A stretch of 64,000 bases of DNA, taken from Haloplanus sp. GDY1. Lineage in GTDB: Archaea > Halobacteriota > Halobacteria > Halobacteriales > Haloferacaceae. This document shows, piece after piece, positions 26,145 to 34,285 of this stretch; the stretch's first letter is position 1, and each line of letters opens with the position of its first letter. The DNA lies in assembly GCF_023703775.1 (NCBI RefSeq), contig NZ_CP098514.1:2205998-2269997 (forward strand), given 5' to 3'. A program made the translations under genes and the position numbers. The notes under the pieces were generated by a model. It saw nothing but the letters and a program-made list of their open reading frames with translations. It was not told the DNA's origin and ran no database searches.

Positions 26145-27491
26145 ATGGCAAGCGAGACCGAGACGGTCGACGAGCCGTCGGAACCGGGCACCGAACTGGT
26201 CAGCGGCTACGGATCGAGCCCCGGCGTCGCGACCGGTCCCGTGAGGATCATCGAGGACATCGACGAGGCCGACCGGATCGACGAGGGGGACGTGATCGTC
26301 ACCGAGATGACCGCGCCCGACATGGTGCCCGCGATGAAACGCTCGGCGGGGATCATCACCGACGAGGGCGGGATGACCTCCCACGCGGCCATCGTCTCCC
26401 GCGAACTCGGCGTGCCCGCCATCGTCGGCTGTGGCGACGCCACGTCCGTCCTGTCCGACGGCCAGCGGGTCACCCTCGACGGCCAGAAAGGGACGGTCGT
26501 CGTCGCCGAGGAGGAAGTCGAGGACGCCGATCCCGGGGACGACCCCACCGAGGGCGGCAGCGGCGCCCCGCCGACCACGGCGACGGAGGTGAAGGTGAAC
26601 GTCTCAATCCCCGACGCCGCCCAGCGGGCGGCCGACACGGGCGCCGACGGCGTCGGCCTCCTGCGACTGGAGCACATCCTGCTCTCGACGAGCAAGACGC
26701 CCGAGAGGTACGTCGCGGACCACGGCGAGGACGCCTTCGTCGAGGAGATCTCCGAGGAGATCCGGAAGGTGGCCGACGCGTTCTACCCGCGGCCGGTGCG
26801 CGCCCGCACCCTCGACGCCCCGACGGACGAACTCGCGGAACTCGAGGGGGGCGAGGAGGAACCCCACGAGCACAACCCGATGCTCGGCTACCGGGGCATC
26901 CGGCGCTCGCTGAAGGAACCCGAGATGGTCAAACTCGAACTGCGGGCGTTCAAGCGCCTGCACGACATGGGCTACGACAACGTCGAGGTCATGTTCCCCC
27001 TCCCCAACGACGCGGCGGACGTGCGCCGCGCCCGCGAACTGATGGACGAGGTGGGCATCGACCGGGAGAAGCACCGCTGGGGGGCGATGATCGAGACGCC
27101 GGCCAGCATCCGCGCCATCGACGAGATCATCGACGAGGGCATCGACTTCGTCGCGCTGGGCACCAACGACATCGTCCAGTTCATGCTCGCGGTCGACCGC
27201 AACAACGCGATGGTCGCGGACCGCTTCGACGACTTCCACCCCACCATCCTGGAGGCGATGGCGGAGGTCATCGAGGCGTGTAACGAACGCGACGTCGACA
27301 CCACCATCACGGGACAGTCCGGCTCCCACCCCGACATGGCGAAGTTCCTCGTGGAGAGGGGGATCAGTTCCCTCTCCTCGAACATCGACGCCGTCGGCGA
27401 GGTGCGCCGCGTCGTCGCCCGCGCCGAGCGGAAACTCCTGCTCGACGCGGCGCGGGAGAACCTGGACGACGAGGACCCCCGGATCGACTGA
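26145..27491 (+). CDS. PEP-utilizing protein: swivelling His domain plus TIM barrel, no ATP-grasp domain
   Basis: A 448-residue protein equal to the C-terminal two thirds of PEP synthase/PPDK/enzyme I. The phosphohistidine domain is residues about 20-125 (GGMTSHAAIVSRELGVPAIV). The PEP-binding TIM barrel is residues about 145-440 (ADGVGLLRLEHIL, NPMLGYRGIRRS, MIETPASIRAID, LGTNDIVQF, with ITGQSGSHPDM near the active-site end). The ATP-grasp domain that would load the histidine is absent. It abuts GAPDH, so it belongs to central carbon metabolism. It may act with a separate ATP-binding partner or as a regulatory form. Confidence 0.85.
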   Translation: MASETETVDEPSEPGTELVSGYGSSPGVATGPVRIIEDIDEADRIDEGDVIVTEMTAPDMVPAMKRSAGIITDEGGMTSHAAIVSRELGVPAIVGCGDATSVLSDGQRVTLDGQKGTVVVAEEEVEDADPGDDPTEGGSGAPPTTATEVKVNVSIPDAAQRAADTGADGVGLLRLEHILLSTSKTPERYVADHGEDAFVEEISEEIRKVADAFYPRPVRARTLDAPTDELAELEGGEEEPHEHNPMLGYRGIRRSLKEPEMVKLELRAFKRLHDMGYDNVEVMFPLPNDAADVRRARELMDEVGIDREKHRWGAMIETPASIRAIDEIIDEGIDFVALGTNDIVQFMLAVDRNNAMVADRFDDFHPTILEAMAEVIEACNERDVDTTITGQSGSHPDMAKFLVERGISSLSSNIDAVGEVRRVVARAERKLLLDAARENLDDEDPRID

Positions 27492-27551
27492 TCGCCGCGA
27501 CTCCGTTCGCCGTCGACAGGGGTTTCCCCCACGCACGCGAGGAGCCGGCAC

Positions 27552-28244
27552 GTGAGCAGTCGTCCGCTTCCCCTTTCCCAGCCCCCACGGATCGTCAGAA
27601 CGGTCGCCGTCTTCGCCCTCGGCCTCCTGCTGGTCGCCAACGGCCTGTATCTCTACCCCGCGGGGAACCCCGCGGAACGGGTGTCCGTCTACGAGGCCCG
27701 CGAGGTGGGCGACGCGGCGCCCGGCGCCCTGCCCGACGACGCCGTCGAGGGCGTCCTCGACTGCAACTACGTCGCCGTCGAGTCGCGGGACTGCGCCCTC
27801 GTTCGCTACGTCCGGACGGAGGGACCGCTCCGCGTCGAGACGGACGCGGACGTCGACGGGCGGGCTGCCGACCACCGGTTCGTCGCCGCGAACGGCTCGG
27901 TCTTCCGACCGACCGCGCGCGTCGAGGGCGACACGCTCGTCCTGGGTCTCGACCGCGTCCCGCCCGAGCGGGCACGCCGGGCGCTGGCGACGGCGTACGG
28001 TGACGCGAGCCCGGCCGCCCGGACGGCCATCGAGGAGGGGCGGGTCCGCACCACCGCGTCCGTCGGCGAGCGATACGTCGCCCACGAGGGGACCTACTAC
28101 GTCCTCTCGCGGGTGCGGACGGTCGAGGAGACGCGGCGGTGGGGGATCGAGTCGCCGCCGCCGGCGCAGGTGGCCCTGCTGCGCCTCGTGGGGTGGCTCG
28201 GCGGCCTCGCGCTGGTGTGGACCGCCGGCCGGCGGGCGTCCTGA
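27552..28244 (+). CDS. Haloarchaeal membrane-anchored protein of unknown function
   Basis: A 230-residue protein with a GTG start. It has an N-terminal helix (TVAVFALGLLLVANGLYLYP) and a C-terminal helix (ALLRLVGWLGGLALVWTAG) bracketing about 160 residues that would lie outside the membrane. The outer part contains two cysteines (LDCNYVAVESRDCALVRYVR) and is beta-rich. Function unknown. It follows the PEP-utilizing gene with a 60-bp gap and is convergent with the Nramp-like gene. Confidence 0.75.
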   Translation: MSSRPLPLSQPPRIVRTVAVFALGLLLVANGLYLYPAGNPAERVSVYEAREVGDAAPGALPDDAVEGVLDCNYVAVESRDCALVRYVRTEGPLRVETDADVDGRAADHRFVAANGSVFRPTARVEGDTLVLGLDRVPPERARRALATAYGDASPAARTAIEEGRVRTTASVGERYVAHEGTYYVLSRVRTVEETRRWGIESPPPAQVALLRLVGWLGGLALVWTAGRRAS

Positions 28245-28264
28245 GGGGACGGGAAAAAGGAGGG

Positions 28265-29653
28265 CTACATCCCGAGCAGCGTCTGGATCGACCCGCGCGC
28301 CTCCCAGAGCCCGGAGACGATCATGACGACGCCGGCGAAGACGGCGAGGGCGACGGCCCACCGGCGCGTCGGCGAGAGGGAGTCGATGTCGATGTCGAAG
28401 GACATGTACATCACGGCGAGGTACATGAGGCCGATCACCGGCGCGAACAGCGCCCCGGAGAGGGCAAAGAGGATGAGCGGCGCCTCGAAGAGGAGGTTGA
28501 GCGCGAGCGGGATGGCCGCGAAGAGCAGGACCGTCGCGCGGAAGACGGTGTCACGGGTGACGTCGAACCGGTCGAAGACGCCGTGGAGCGCGAAGGCGTC
28601 CTCCCAGAGCCGCGACATGCCGTAGAGCGGGCCGATGAGCGTCGAGAACAGCGCGGCGACGGTGGTCAACAGGAAGAGCGCGGCGGACCACTCGCCGAAC
28701 TGGGTCGTGAAGATCTCGGCCATCTGCGGGATGACGGTGAACCCGCTGGGCTCGATGCCCTGCGTGTGCAGCGTCGCGGCGGCGGCCGTCCACATGAAAA
28801 AGGAGAAGACGGCCAGGATGGTCGAGGACAGCAGGTTCTGCCAGAGGACGATGTCGCCCCACCCCTTGAGGCGGTCGATCTCCTCGTCGGAGAGATCGTA
28901 CTTGTCGACGTCGTGGCCCGCCTCGAGGGGTTCGAACATCCCCATCACCTTGTCCTTCGCGAACCAGACGTAGGAGACGGTCGGGCCGAAGCCGGCGCCG
29001 ATCCAGCCGAACATCGTGAGGACGAACGCCATGCCGCCGACGCCGAGGCCGGACACCTCGCCGGGCATCGAGGGGACCAGGCCGCTCGCGAGGCCGTCCA
29101 TCCACCGCCCCGCGGTGCTGAGCGAGACGAACGCGATCAACACGAGGAAGATCCACAGCAGCGAGGTGGCGATCTTCTCGATCAGGTCGTAGGACCGGGT
29201 CATCACGATGGCGAGGCCGGCGAGGACGGTCACGATCATCCACACCTCGGTGGAGAGGGGGACGAGTTCCTGGAACGCGCCGGCGGTCTCCCCGAGGTGG
29301 CCGGAGAGCCCGATGGCGTATATCAGGCCGCCGAGGAACACGTAGTAGAAGATCCACTTCAGCGCCCAACCCTTCTCGTAGAGGGCGTCGAGGAACGTGT
29401 CGCCGGTCATGACGCCGTAGCGGACGAGGTAGTACTGCCCGAAGATCTTCGTAAAGGTGATCAGCGGGATGAGCCAGATGCCCTCCATCCCGAGGTAGGC
29501 ACCGCCGAGTGGCACGCTCAACACCTCGCCCCCGCCGATCTGCGAGGCGGTGAACACCCACGCCGGCCCCATGTAACTCAGGAACTCCGTCAGGGTGGCC
29601 GGGGGCTCGGAGATGCGCGTTTCGGTCGCGGCGTCCACGGATCCGGTACTCAC
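28265..29653 (-). CDS. Nramp-family transporter lacking the canonical metal-binding motifs
   Basis: A 462-residue membrane protein with about 11 hydrophobic segments in the Nramp/LeuT layout. The first helix reads MGPAWVFTASQIGGGEVLSV, where classical Nramp has DPGN. The sixth reads LTMFGWIGAGFGPT, where classical Nramp has MPHN. The Asp, Asn, Met and His ligands are therefore gone and the substrate may not be Mn or Fe. The GTG at 29653 is chosen because upstream sequence reads as Arg/Pro-rich leader. A TATA-like TTTATAC on - near 29812-29822 implies a leader of over 100 nt. Confidence 0.83.
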   Translation of the reverse strand: MSTGSVDAATETRISEPPATLTEFLSYMGPAWVFTASQIGGGEVLSVPLGGAYLGMEGIWLIPLITFTKIFGQYYLVRYGVMTGDTFLDALYEKGWALKWIFYYVFLGGLIYAIGLSGHLGETAGAFQELVPLSTEVWMIVTVLAGLAIVMTRSYDLIEKIATSLLWIFLVLIAFVSLSTAGRWMDGLASGLVPSMPGEVSGLGVGGMAFVLTMFGWIGAGFGPTVSYVWFAKDKVMGMFEPLEAGHDVDKYDLSDEEIDRLKGWGDIVLWQNLLSSTILAVFSFFMWTAAAATLHTQGIEPSGFTVIPQMAEIFTTQFGEWSAALFLLTTVAALFSTLIGPLYGMSRLWEDAFALHGVFDRFDVTRDTVFRATVLLFAAIPLALNLLFEAPLILFALSGALFAPVIGLMYLAVMYMSFDIDIDSLSPTRRWAVALAVFAGVVMIVSGLWEARGSIQTLLGM

Positions 29654-30039
29654 CGCGACACACCCCCCGCGGGATCGCCGTCGGGGCGGCGGGGGCGACT
29701 GCGTGTCCGCGAGCGGAACTGGCCAGTGCGTCCGGGGGCGTCGACCGGGGTCGACGCGGGAGCGAATCGTGGTCTCTGCCGCATGTACAACCCGATGAAA
29801 GACGGTGACCGTGGTATAAACGCGGATCGGCGCACATTTTGCATTATTTATCATGAACACCATATTCCTTAAGGTGATTTAACAGCCTTCGTTTCAGGAA
29901 GATCTCGGTGGGAAATCGGCTGCCGTCGCCGCGATAGTGGCGACAGTCGCCTCGATCGAGCCGCGGCGAACCAGTCGGTACGTAGTAATGAATGACGCGG
30001 TCGAAAGTGCTTTAATTATTGTTAGGAATTACTGGTCGC
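29654..30039. other. 386-bp intergenic region between divergent transporter and UspA genes
   Basis: It contains the long leader and TATA-like element of the Nramp-like gene on -, an AT-rich patch at 29835-29880 (TTTGCATTATTTATCATG), and the TATA box of the UspA gene at 30011-30020. No tRNA, repeat array or convincing open frame was seen in the middle (29880-30000). Confidence 0.5.
30011..30020 (+). promoter_or_regulatory. TATA box of the UspA gene
   Basis: TTTAATTATT, centred about 25 nt before the ATG at 30040. A leaderless message is expected. Confidence 0.6.
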
Positions 30040-30459
30040 ATGGTGATACTCACAGCCATCGACAGAGACCCGGGCTGCAAGGGTGTCGTCGAGACGGCGT
30101 ACGACCTCGCGACGAGCATGGACGAGGAGCTGGTGATCCTCCACGTCGTCCCCGAGGACGGGGACGAGGAGGGTGCCCGGGCGGAGGTGACCGAAATCGT
30201 CCGGTCGGTCATCGACGACCTGGACGGGGTGGATCTGCGGATCATGCCCGAGCAGACGCGCCGTGACCTGCCGACGGGGCGGACGGCCAACCACATCCTG
30301 CAGGTGGCCGAGGAGCTCGATCCGGACTACATCGTCATCGGGTCGCGCAAGCGCACGGGACTGGGAAAGATCCTGCTCGGGAGCGTCTCGAAGCTGATCC
30401 TGGCGAACGCGGACGTGCCCGTCGTGACGGTCGAACAGAAGCGGCGGGCGGAGGCCTGA
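30040..30459 (+). CDS. Universal stress protein (UspA family)
   Basis: A 139-residue single-domain UspA protein. It begins MVILTAIDRDPGCKGVVETA and carries ELVILHVVPED. The ATP-binding signature G-x2-G-x9-G-S is seen as IVIGSRKRTGLGKILLGSVS followed by PVVTVEQ. It probably binds ATP. The ATG at 30040 is chosen from the TATA spacing. It is divergent from the Nramp-like gene and convergent with the MFS gene, the two stop codons abutting. Confidence 0.92.
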   Translation: MVILTAIDRDPGCKGVVETAYDLATSMDEELVILHVVPEDGDEEGARAEVTEIVRSVIDDLDGVDLRIMPEQTRRDLPTGRTANHILQVAEELDPDYIVIGSRKRTGLGKILLGSVSKLILANADVPVVTVEQKRRAEA

Positions 30460-31665
30460 TCACCGGCGAAGGAGCAGGTAGACCGCGCCGCCGGCGAGGG
30501 CCGCCCCGAGGCCAGTGACGGCGAGGAGGAAGCGGTAGCCGGCGAGCGGCGAGTCGAAGGCGAGTCCCGCAGTCGCGGTGAAGCCGACCGGGCCGAGCGT
30601 CTGCCCGAGTCGCAACACGCTGGTTCGCATCCCCATCACGCCGGCTCGCAGGTCGTCGTCGACGAGCGTGACGACCGCGGTGTCGATGGAGGGCATCACG
30701 ACGCCGAACCCGACTCCGAAGACGGCGAGCGACGCGCCCACGGCGAGCGGCGAGGGGGAGAGTCGGACGGCCAGGAGCCCCACACCGTAGGCGACGAAGC
30801 CGAGCGCGACGAGTTCCGACGCCGACCGGCGCCCCGAGAGGCGGCCGTAGCCCGAGGAGACGGCGGCGCTCGCGAGGGCGACGGCCGACAGCGTGGCGCC
30901 GATGCGGCCGGCGCCCAGCCCGTAGGCGTCGCTCAGGAGGAGCGGGAGGACCGTGAGGACGGCACCGTAGAAGATGAAGAAGGCGAGAAAGAGCGCGGCG
31001 AAGATGGCGAGCGCCCGCGGCAGGACGGCGACGGCCCGGAGACGGCCGAGGTACGCCCGCAGGTCGGTCGACCGCTCGGCGTCCGGTTCGGTCAGGACGG
31101 CGGCGGCGAAGACGCCGACGAGCGCGGCGACGCCGAAAAACAGGAAGGGCGCGCTCCAGCGGATGCCCGCGAGCGCGCCGCCGAGAAGCGGGTAGAAGGC
31201 GGCGCCGGTGCCGATGGTGCTCCCGTTCAGCCCCATGACGGCGTCGCGCCGGCGGCCGTCGTAGACGTCGCCGATGAGGGTCACCGCGAGGGTGATGAGC
31301 GCGCTCGCGCCCACCCCCTGCAGCAGGCGGAGCGCGAGCACCTCGGCGAACGTGCGGGCGAAGGCGACGCCCGTCCCGGCGGCGGCGAAGAGAAAGAGGA
31401 GGGGGATCACGACGCGCCGGCGGCCGAACCGGTCGGCGACGAGGCCGACGAAGGGCGTGACGACGACGCCCGGGAGGGTGTAGGCCGTGATGACCAGCCC
31501 GACGGCCGCGTCCGAGACGCCGAAGACGGGGCGCAGGTCCGGGAGGACCGGGCTGACCAGCGAGACGCCCATCACGCCCATCAGCGAACACGAGAGGACG
31601 ACGTAGAGCGTACTCGACCGCCACGGGACGAGCGCCAGTCCGCGGTCCCCATCGACGCCGGACAC
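30460..31665 (-). CDS. Major facilitator superfamily transporter
   Basis: A 401-residue protein with 12 hydrophobic helices. The loop 2-3 motif is GLVADRFGRRRVVIPL, as in drug/proton antiporters of the DHA type, and helix 5 contains GASALITLAVTLIGDVYDGR. It may export drugs or small metabolites; the substrate is unknown. The GTG start is at 31665 (MSGVDGDRG). Its stop directly abuts that of the UspA gene. Confidence 0.9.
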   Translation of the reverse strand: MSGVDGDRGLALVPWRSSTLYVVLSCSLMGVMGVSLVSPVLPDLRPVFGVSDAAVGLVITAYTLPGVVVTPFVGLVADRFGRRRVVIPLLFLFAAAGTGVAFARTFAEVLALRLLQGVGASALITLAVTLIGDVYDGRRRDAVMGLNGSTIGTGAAFYPLLGGALAGIRWSAPFLFFGVAALVGVFAAAVLTEPDAERSTDLRAYLGRLRAVAVLPRALAIFAALFLAFFIFYGAVLTVLPLLLSDAYGLGAGRIGATLSAVALASAAVSSGYGRLSGRRSASELVALGFVAYGVGLLAVRLSPSPLAVGASLAVFGVGFGVVMPSIDTAVVTLVDDDLRAGVMGMRTSVLRLGQTLGPVGFTATAGLAFDSPLAGYRFLLAVTGLGAALAGGAVYLLLRR

Positions 31666-31718
31666 GGGAGTGGGTCACGCGGTGGGCTTGTTACCGTTGC
31701 GTTCGCGGCACCCGGCGA

Positions 31719-32108
31719 TCAGAACTGCTCGGCCGTGTCGACGCCGACGACCACGCCCACCTCGTCCGGGGCGAACCCGTCGTCGGCCTCGACGGCCGAG
31801 GCGAAGAGGAGGCGGGCCTGTTCGGTGTGGGCCGCCCGGACCGCCGCGGCGGTCGACGCCGCGAATCCCAGGTCCTCGATCAGCGACGCCCACCTGTCCT
31901 CGTCGACGCGGTAGGCGCGCTTCCCGTCGACGGTGACGTAGTCGGCCGTTCGCTCGAACGCCGAGTGTCGCCCGAGCAACTCCGCGTTGAGCGCGAGGAG
32001 GGCGTCGACGACGGCGGCGGCGTCGGGGGCGGCCTCGGCGGCCACCCGCTCGACGACCGCGCCGGTGATCGGGGCTTCGCCGGTGTCGACCGTGGTCTCG
32101 TCGGTCAT
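31719..32108 (-). CDS. Haloarchaeal protein of unknown function
   Basis: A 129-residue acidic helical protein with no cysteines, signal or membrane segment (VVDALLALNAELLGRHSAFE, RAAHTEQARLLFASAVEAD). The ATG at 32108 is chosen because longer in-frame extensions are Arg-rich shadow. It is 53 bp upstream of the MFS gene on the same strand and divergent from the ABC transporter. No family recognised. Confidence 0.7.
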   Translation of the reverse strand: MTDETTVDTGEAPITGAVVERVAAEAAPDAAAVVDALLALNAELLGRHSAFERTADYVTVDGKRAYRVDEDRWASLIEDLGFAASTAAAVRAAHTEQARLLFASAVEADDGFAPDEVGVVVGVDTAEQF

Positions 32109-32209
32109 ACGCGGTGTCGGCACCCCCGACCCTTCGGTCTTGGGGAGAACGTTGATGCGTGGCCGGACGGTACGATCCCCACGGGCACGTAGTGGACGCC
32201 CGCCGATCC

Positions 32210-32878
32210 ATGACGAACCTGCGCGCCGAAGAACTGAGTTACGAGGTCGAGGGGGACCGCATCCTCGACCGGGTGTCGCTCGACGTCGCGAGCGGGGAGA
32301 CGGTGGCCATCGTCGGCCCCTCCGGCGCCGGAAAGTCGTCGCTGCTCCGCCTGTGCAATCGCCTCGACGAGCCGACCGAGGGGACGGTGTACCTCGACGG
32401 GACCGACTACCGGACGCTGGCGCCGGAGACGCTGCGAAAGCGGGTGGGACTGGTGCCACAACAGCCCGCACTGCGGGACGGGACCGTCCGCGAGAACGTC
32501 ACCATCGGCCCGCGCCTCCGCGGCGAGTCGATCCCCGAGACGCGCCTCGTCGACCTGCTCGACGCCGTGGGGCTGTCGGGCTACGCCGACCGGGAGACGG
32601 GCGACCTGTCCGGCGGGGAGGCCCAGCGGGTCGCCATCGCGCGGACGGTCGCCAACGACCCCGAGGTGCTCCTGCTCGACGAGCCGACCGCCAGCCTCGA
32701 TAGCGCCGCCGAGGCCGAGGTCGAGCGCCTGCTGTCGGACCTCCTGGCGTCGGGCGAGCGGACCGTCGTCCTCGTCACGCACGACGAGCGACAGGCCGAG
32801 CGCCTGGCCGACCGCGTGGCGCGGCTGCGCGACGGCCGGATCGTCGAGGTGGGGACGCCCCGGGAGGTGATCGCGTGA
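32210..32878 (+). CDS. fetA: ABC transporter ATP-binding protein, FetA/YbbL type
   Basis: A 222-residue ATPase. Walker A is GPSGAGKSSLLRLCNRL, the Q-loop is VGLVPQQPALRDGT, the ABC signature LSGGEAQRVAIAR, Walker B LLLDEPTASLD, and the switch His is in LVTHDERQAE. With the next gene it forms a two-component FetAB system; characterised bacterial members export iron. The GTG start of the permease overlaps its stop by 4 bp. The ATG at 32210 removes a non-conserved upstream extension. Confidence 0.9.
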   Translation: MTNLRAEELSYEVEGDRILDRVSLDVASGETVAIVGPSGAGKSSLLRLCNRLDEPTEGTVYLDGTDYRTLAPETLRKRVGLVPQQPALRDGTVRENVTIGPRLRGESIPETRLVDLLDAVGLSGYADRETGDLSGGEAQRVAIARTVANDPEVLLLDEPTASLDSAAEAEVERLLSDLLASGERTVVLVTHDERQAERLADRVARLRDGRIVEVGTPREVIA

Positions 32879-33714
32879 GCGCCCTGCCCGACCGCCTGGC
32901 CGATCCCGTGGTCGTCGAGGGGCTGCTCCAGGTCGCCGCCGCGACGGCGCTCGCGGCGGTCGTCGTCGGCATCTCGTCGCTCCGTGGACTGGATCTGGAG
33001 CGGGAACTCGGCGGCTCCTTCGCCCGCGGGTTCGTCCAGGTGCTCGCGATGGGGGCGCTGATCGGCGCGCTCTTTGCCATCCCGCTCGCCTACTCCGGGC
33101 TCCTGCTCGCCGCGATGGTGGGCTACGCCGCCTGGGAGTCGCGCAAGCGCGGCGACCGCGTGCCGGGGGCCTTCCGCATCTCCGTCGTCTCGCTCGCGCT
33201 CGGGTCGGCGGTCGTCATCGTGACGATGGTCGCCGCGGGCGCCATCGAGCGCACGGTCCGGAACCTCGTGCCGGTCGGCGGCATGATCATCGCGAACGCG
33301 ATGAAGACCAACTCGCTGACCCTGGATCGGTTCCAGGGGGAGATCGAGTCGAACCGCGGGGAGATCGAGGCGATCCTCGCGCTCGGCGTCCCGCCCGAGC
33401 GCGCCGTCTCGGCGGTCGTCACCGAGTCCGTACGGGCGTCGCTCATCCCCGTCGTCGACGCGATGCGGACGCTCGGTCTCGTCTACATCCCGGGGATGAT
33501 GGCCGGCATGATCCTCGGGGGCGCGAACCCCATCTACGCCGCCGAGTACCAGTTCGTCATCATGGGCATGATCTTCGCCGCGGGCGGTCTGACGAGCATG
33601 ACCACCAGCCTCCTGCTCACCCGAGTGGCCTTCACCGACGCCGCACAGCTCCGCCGGTTCGAACCCGCGGAGACGACGCTGCTCGGGGCGCTGCGGGCGG
33701 CCGTGCAGCGGTGA
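32875..33714 (+). CDS. fetB: ABC transporter permease, FetB/YbbM type
   Basis: A 279-residue permease with about seven helices. The characteristic cytoplasmic motif is GGMIIANAMKTNSLTLDRF. Family landmarks VRASLIPVVDAMRTLGLVYI, PGMMAGMILGGANP and MTTSLLLTRVAF are all present. It pairs with FetA through a GTGA overlap. Iron or other metal export is inferred from the bacterial family. Confidence 0.92.
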   Translation: MSALPDRLADPVVVEGLLQVAAATALAAVVVGISSLRGLDLERELGGSFARGFVQVLAMGALIGALFAIPLAYSGLLLAAMVGYAAWESRKRGDRVPGAFRISVVSLALGSAVVIVTMVAAGAIERTVRNLVPVGGMIIANAMKTNSLTLDRFQGEIESNRGEIEAILALGVPPERAVSAVVTESVRASLIPVVDAMRTLGLVYIPGMMAGMILGGANPIYAAEYQFVIMGMIFAAGGLTSMTTSLLLTRVAFTDAAQLRRFEPAETTLLGALRAAVQR

Positions 33715-33727
33715 CCGGAGGCCCCGA

Positions 33728-34228
33728 TCAGGCCGACGCGACGGCGTCGAGGATGGCGTCGTAGTCGGGTTCGTTCGTCGGATCGTCGGCCACCCAGCGG
33801 TAAGTGACGACCCCGTCGGCGTCGAGGACGAACACGGCGCGGTTCGCGACGCCGTGGAGGCCGAGGTCCGGGATCGACATCGTCAGGCCGTACGCGTCGA
33901 TGGCGTCGCCGTCCATGTCGCTGACGAGGTCGAACTCCAGGCCGTGTTCCTCGCGGAACGCCCCCTGTGAGAACGGGGAGTCGGCGCTCACGCCGAGGAC
34001 GGTCGCCCCGGCGTCACGGAAGTCGTCGAGGCGGTCCTGCAGGGCGATCATCTCGTTCCGACAGGGCGGGGTGAAGGCGCCGGGGAAGAAGGCGAGGACG
34101 ACCGGGCCGTCGCCGAGGTGGTCGGCGAGGTCGAACGACTCGTGTTCTGCGGTGCCGAGCGTCGCCGTGAACGTCGGTGCGGCGTCTCCGGGAGAGACCA
34201 TGTCGGACGGGTGGGTCGCGGTCGACAT
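33728..34228 (-). CDS. Peroxiredoxin (AhpC/TSA, BCP-like)
   Basis: A 166-residue thiol peroxidase reducing peroxides. The peroxidatic cysteine sits in LAFFPGAFTPPCRNEM, with the conserved Pro and Thr of the active site. There is no second conserved cysteine (no C-terminal Cys), so it is likely a 1-Cys or externally resolved enzyme. The ATG at 34228 (MSTATHPSDM) is chosen over more upstream starts. It is divergent from the NhaC gene (57 bp), placing both promoters in a short shared region. Confidence 0.88.
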   Translation of the reverse strand: MSTATHPSDMVSPGDAAPTFTATLGTAEHESFDLADHLGDGPVVLAFFPGAFTPPCRNEMIALQDRLDDFRDAGATVLGVSADSPFSQGAFREEHGLEFDLVSDMDGDAIDAYGLTMSIPDLGLHGVANRAVFVLDADGVVTYRWVADDPTNEPDYDAILDAVASA

Positions 34229-34285
34229 AAACCCAGTCACGAACGGAGACGAACAACTAACTACCGTGGCACGGTACCGACCCAC

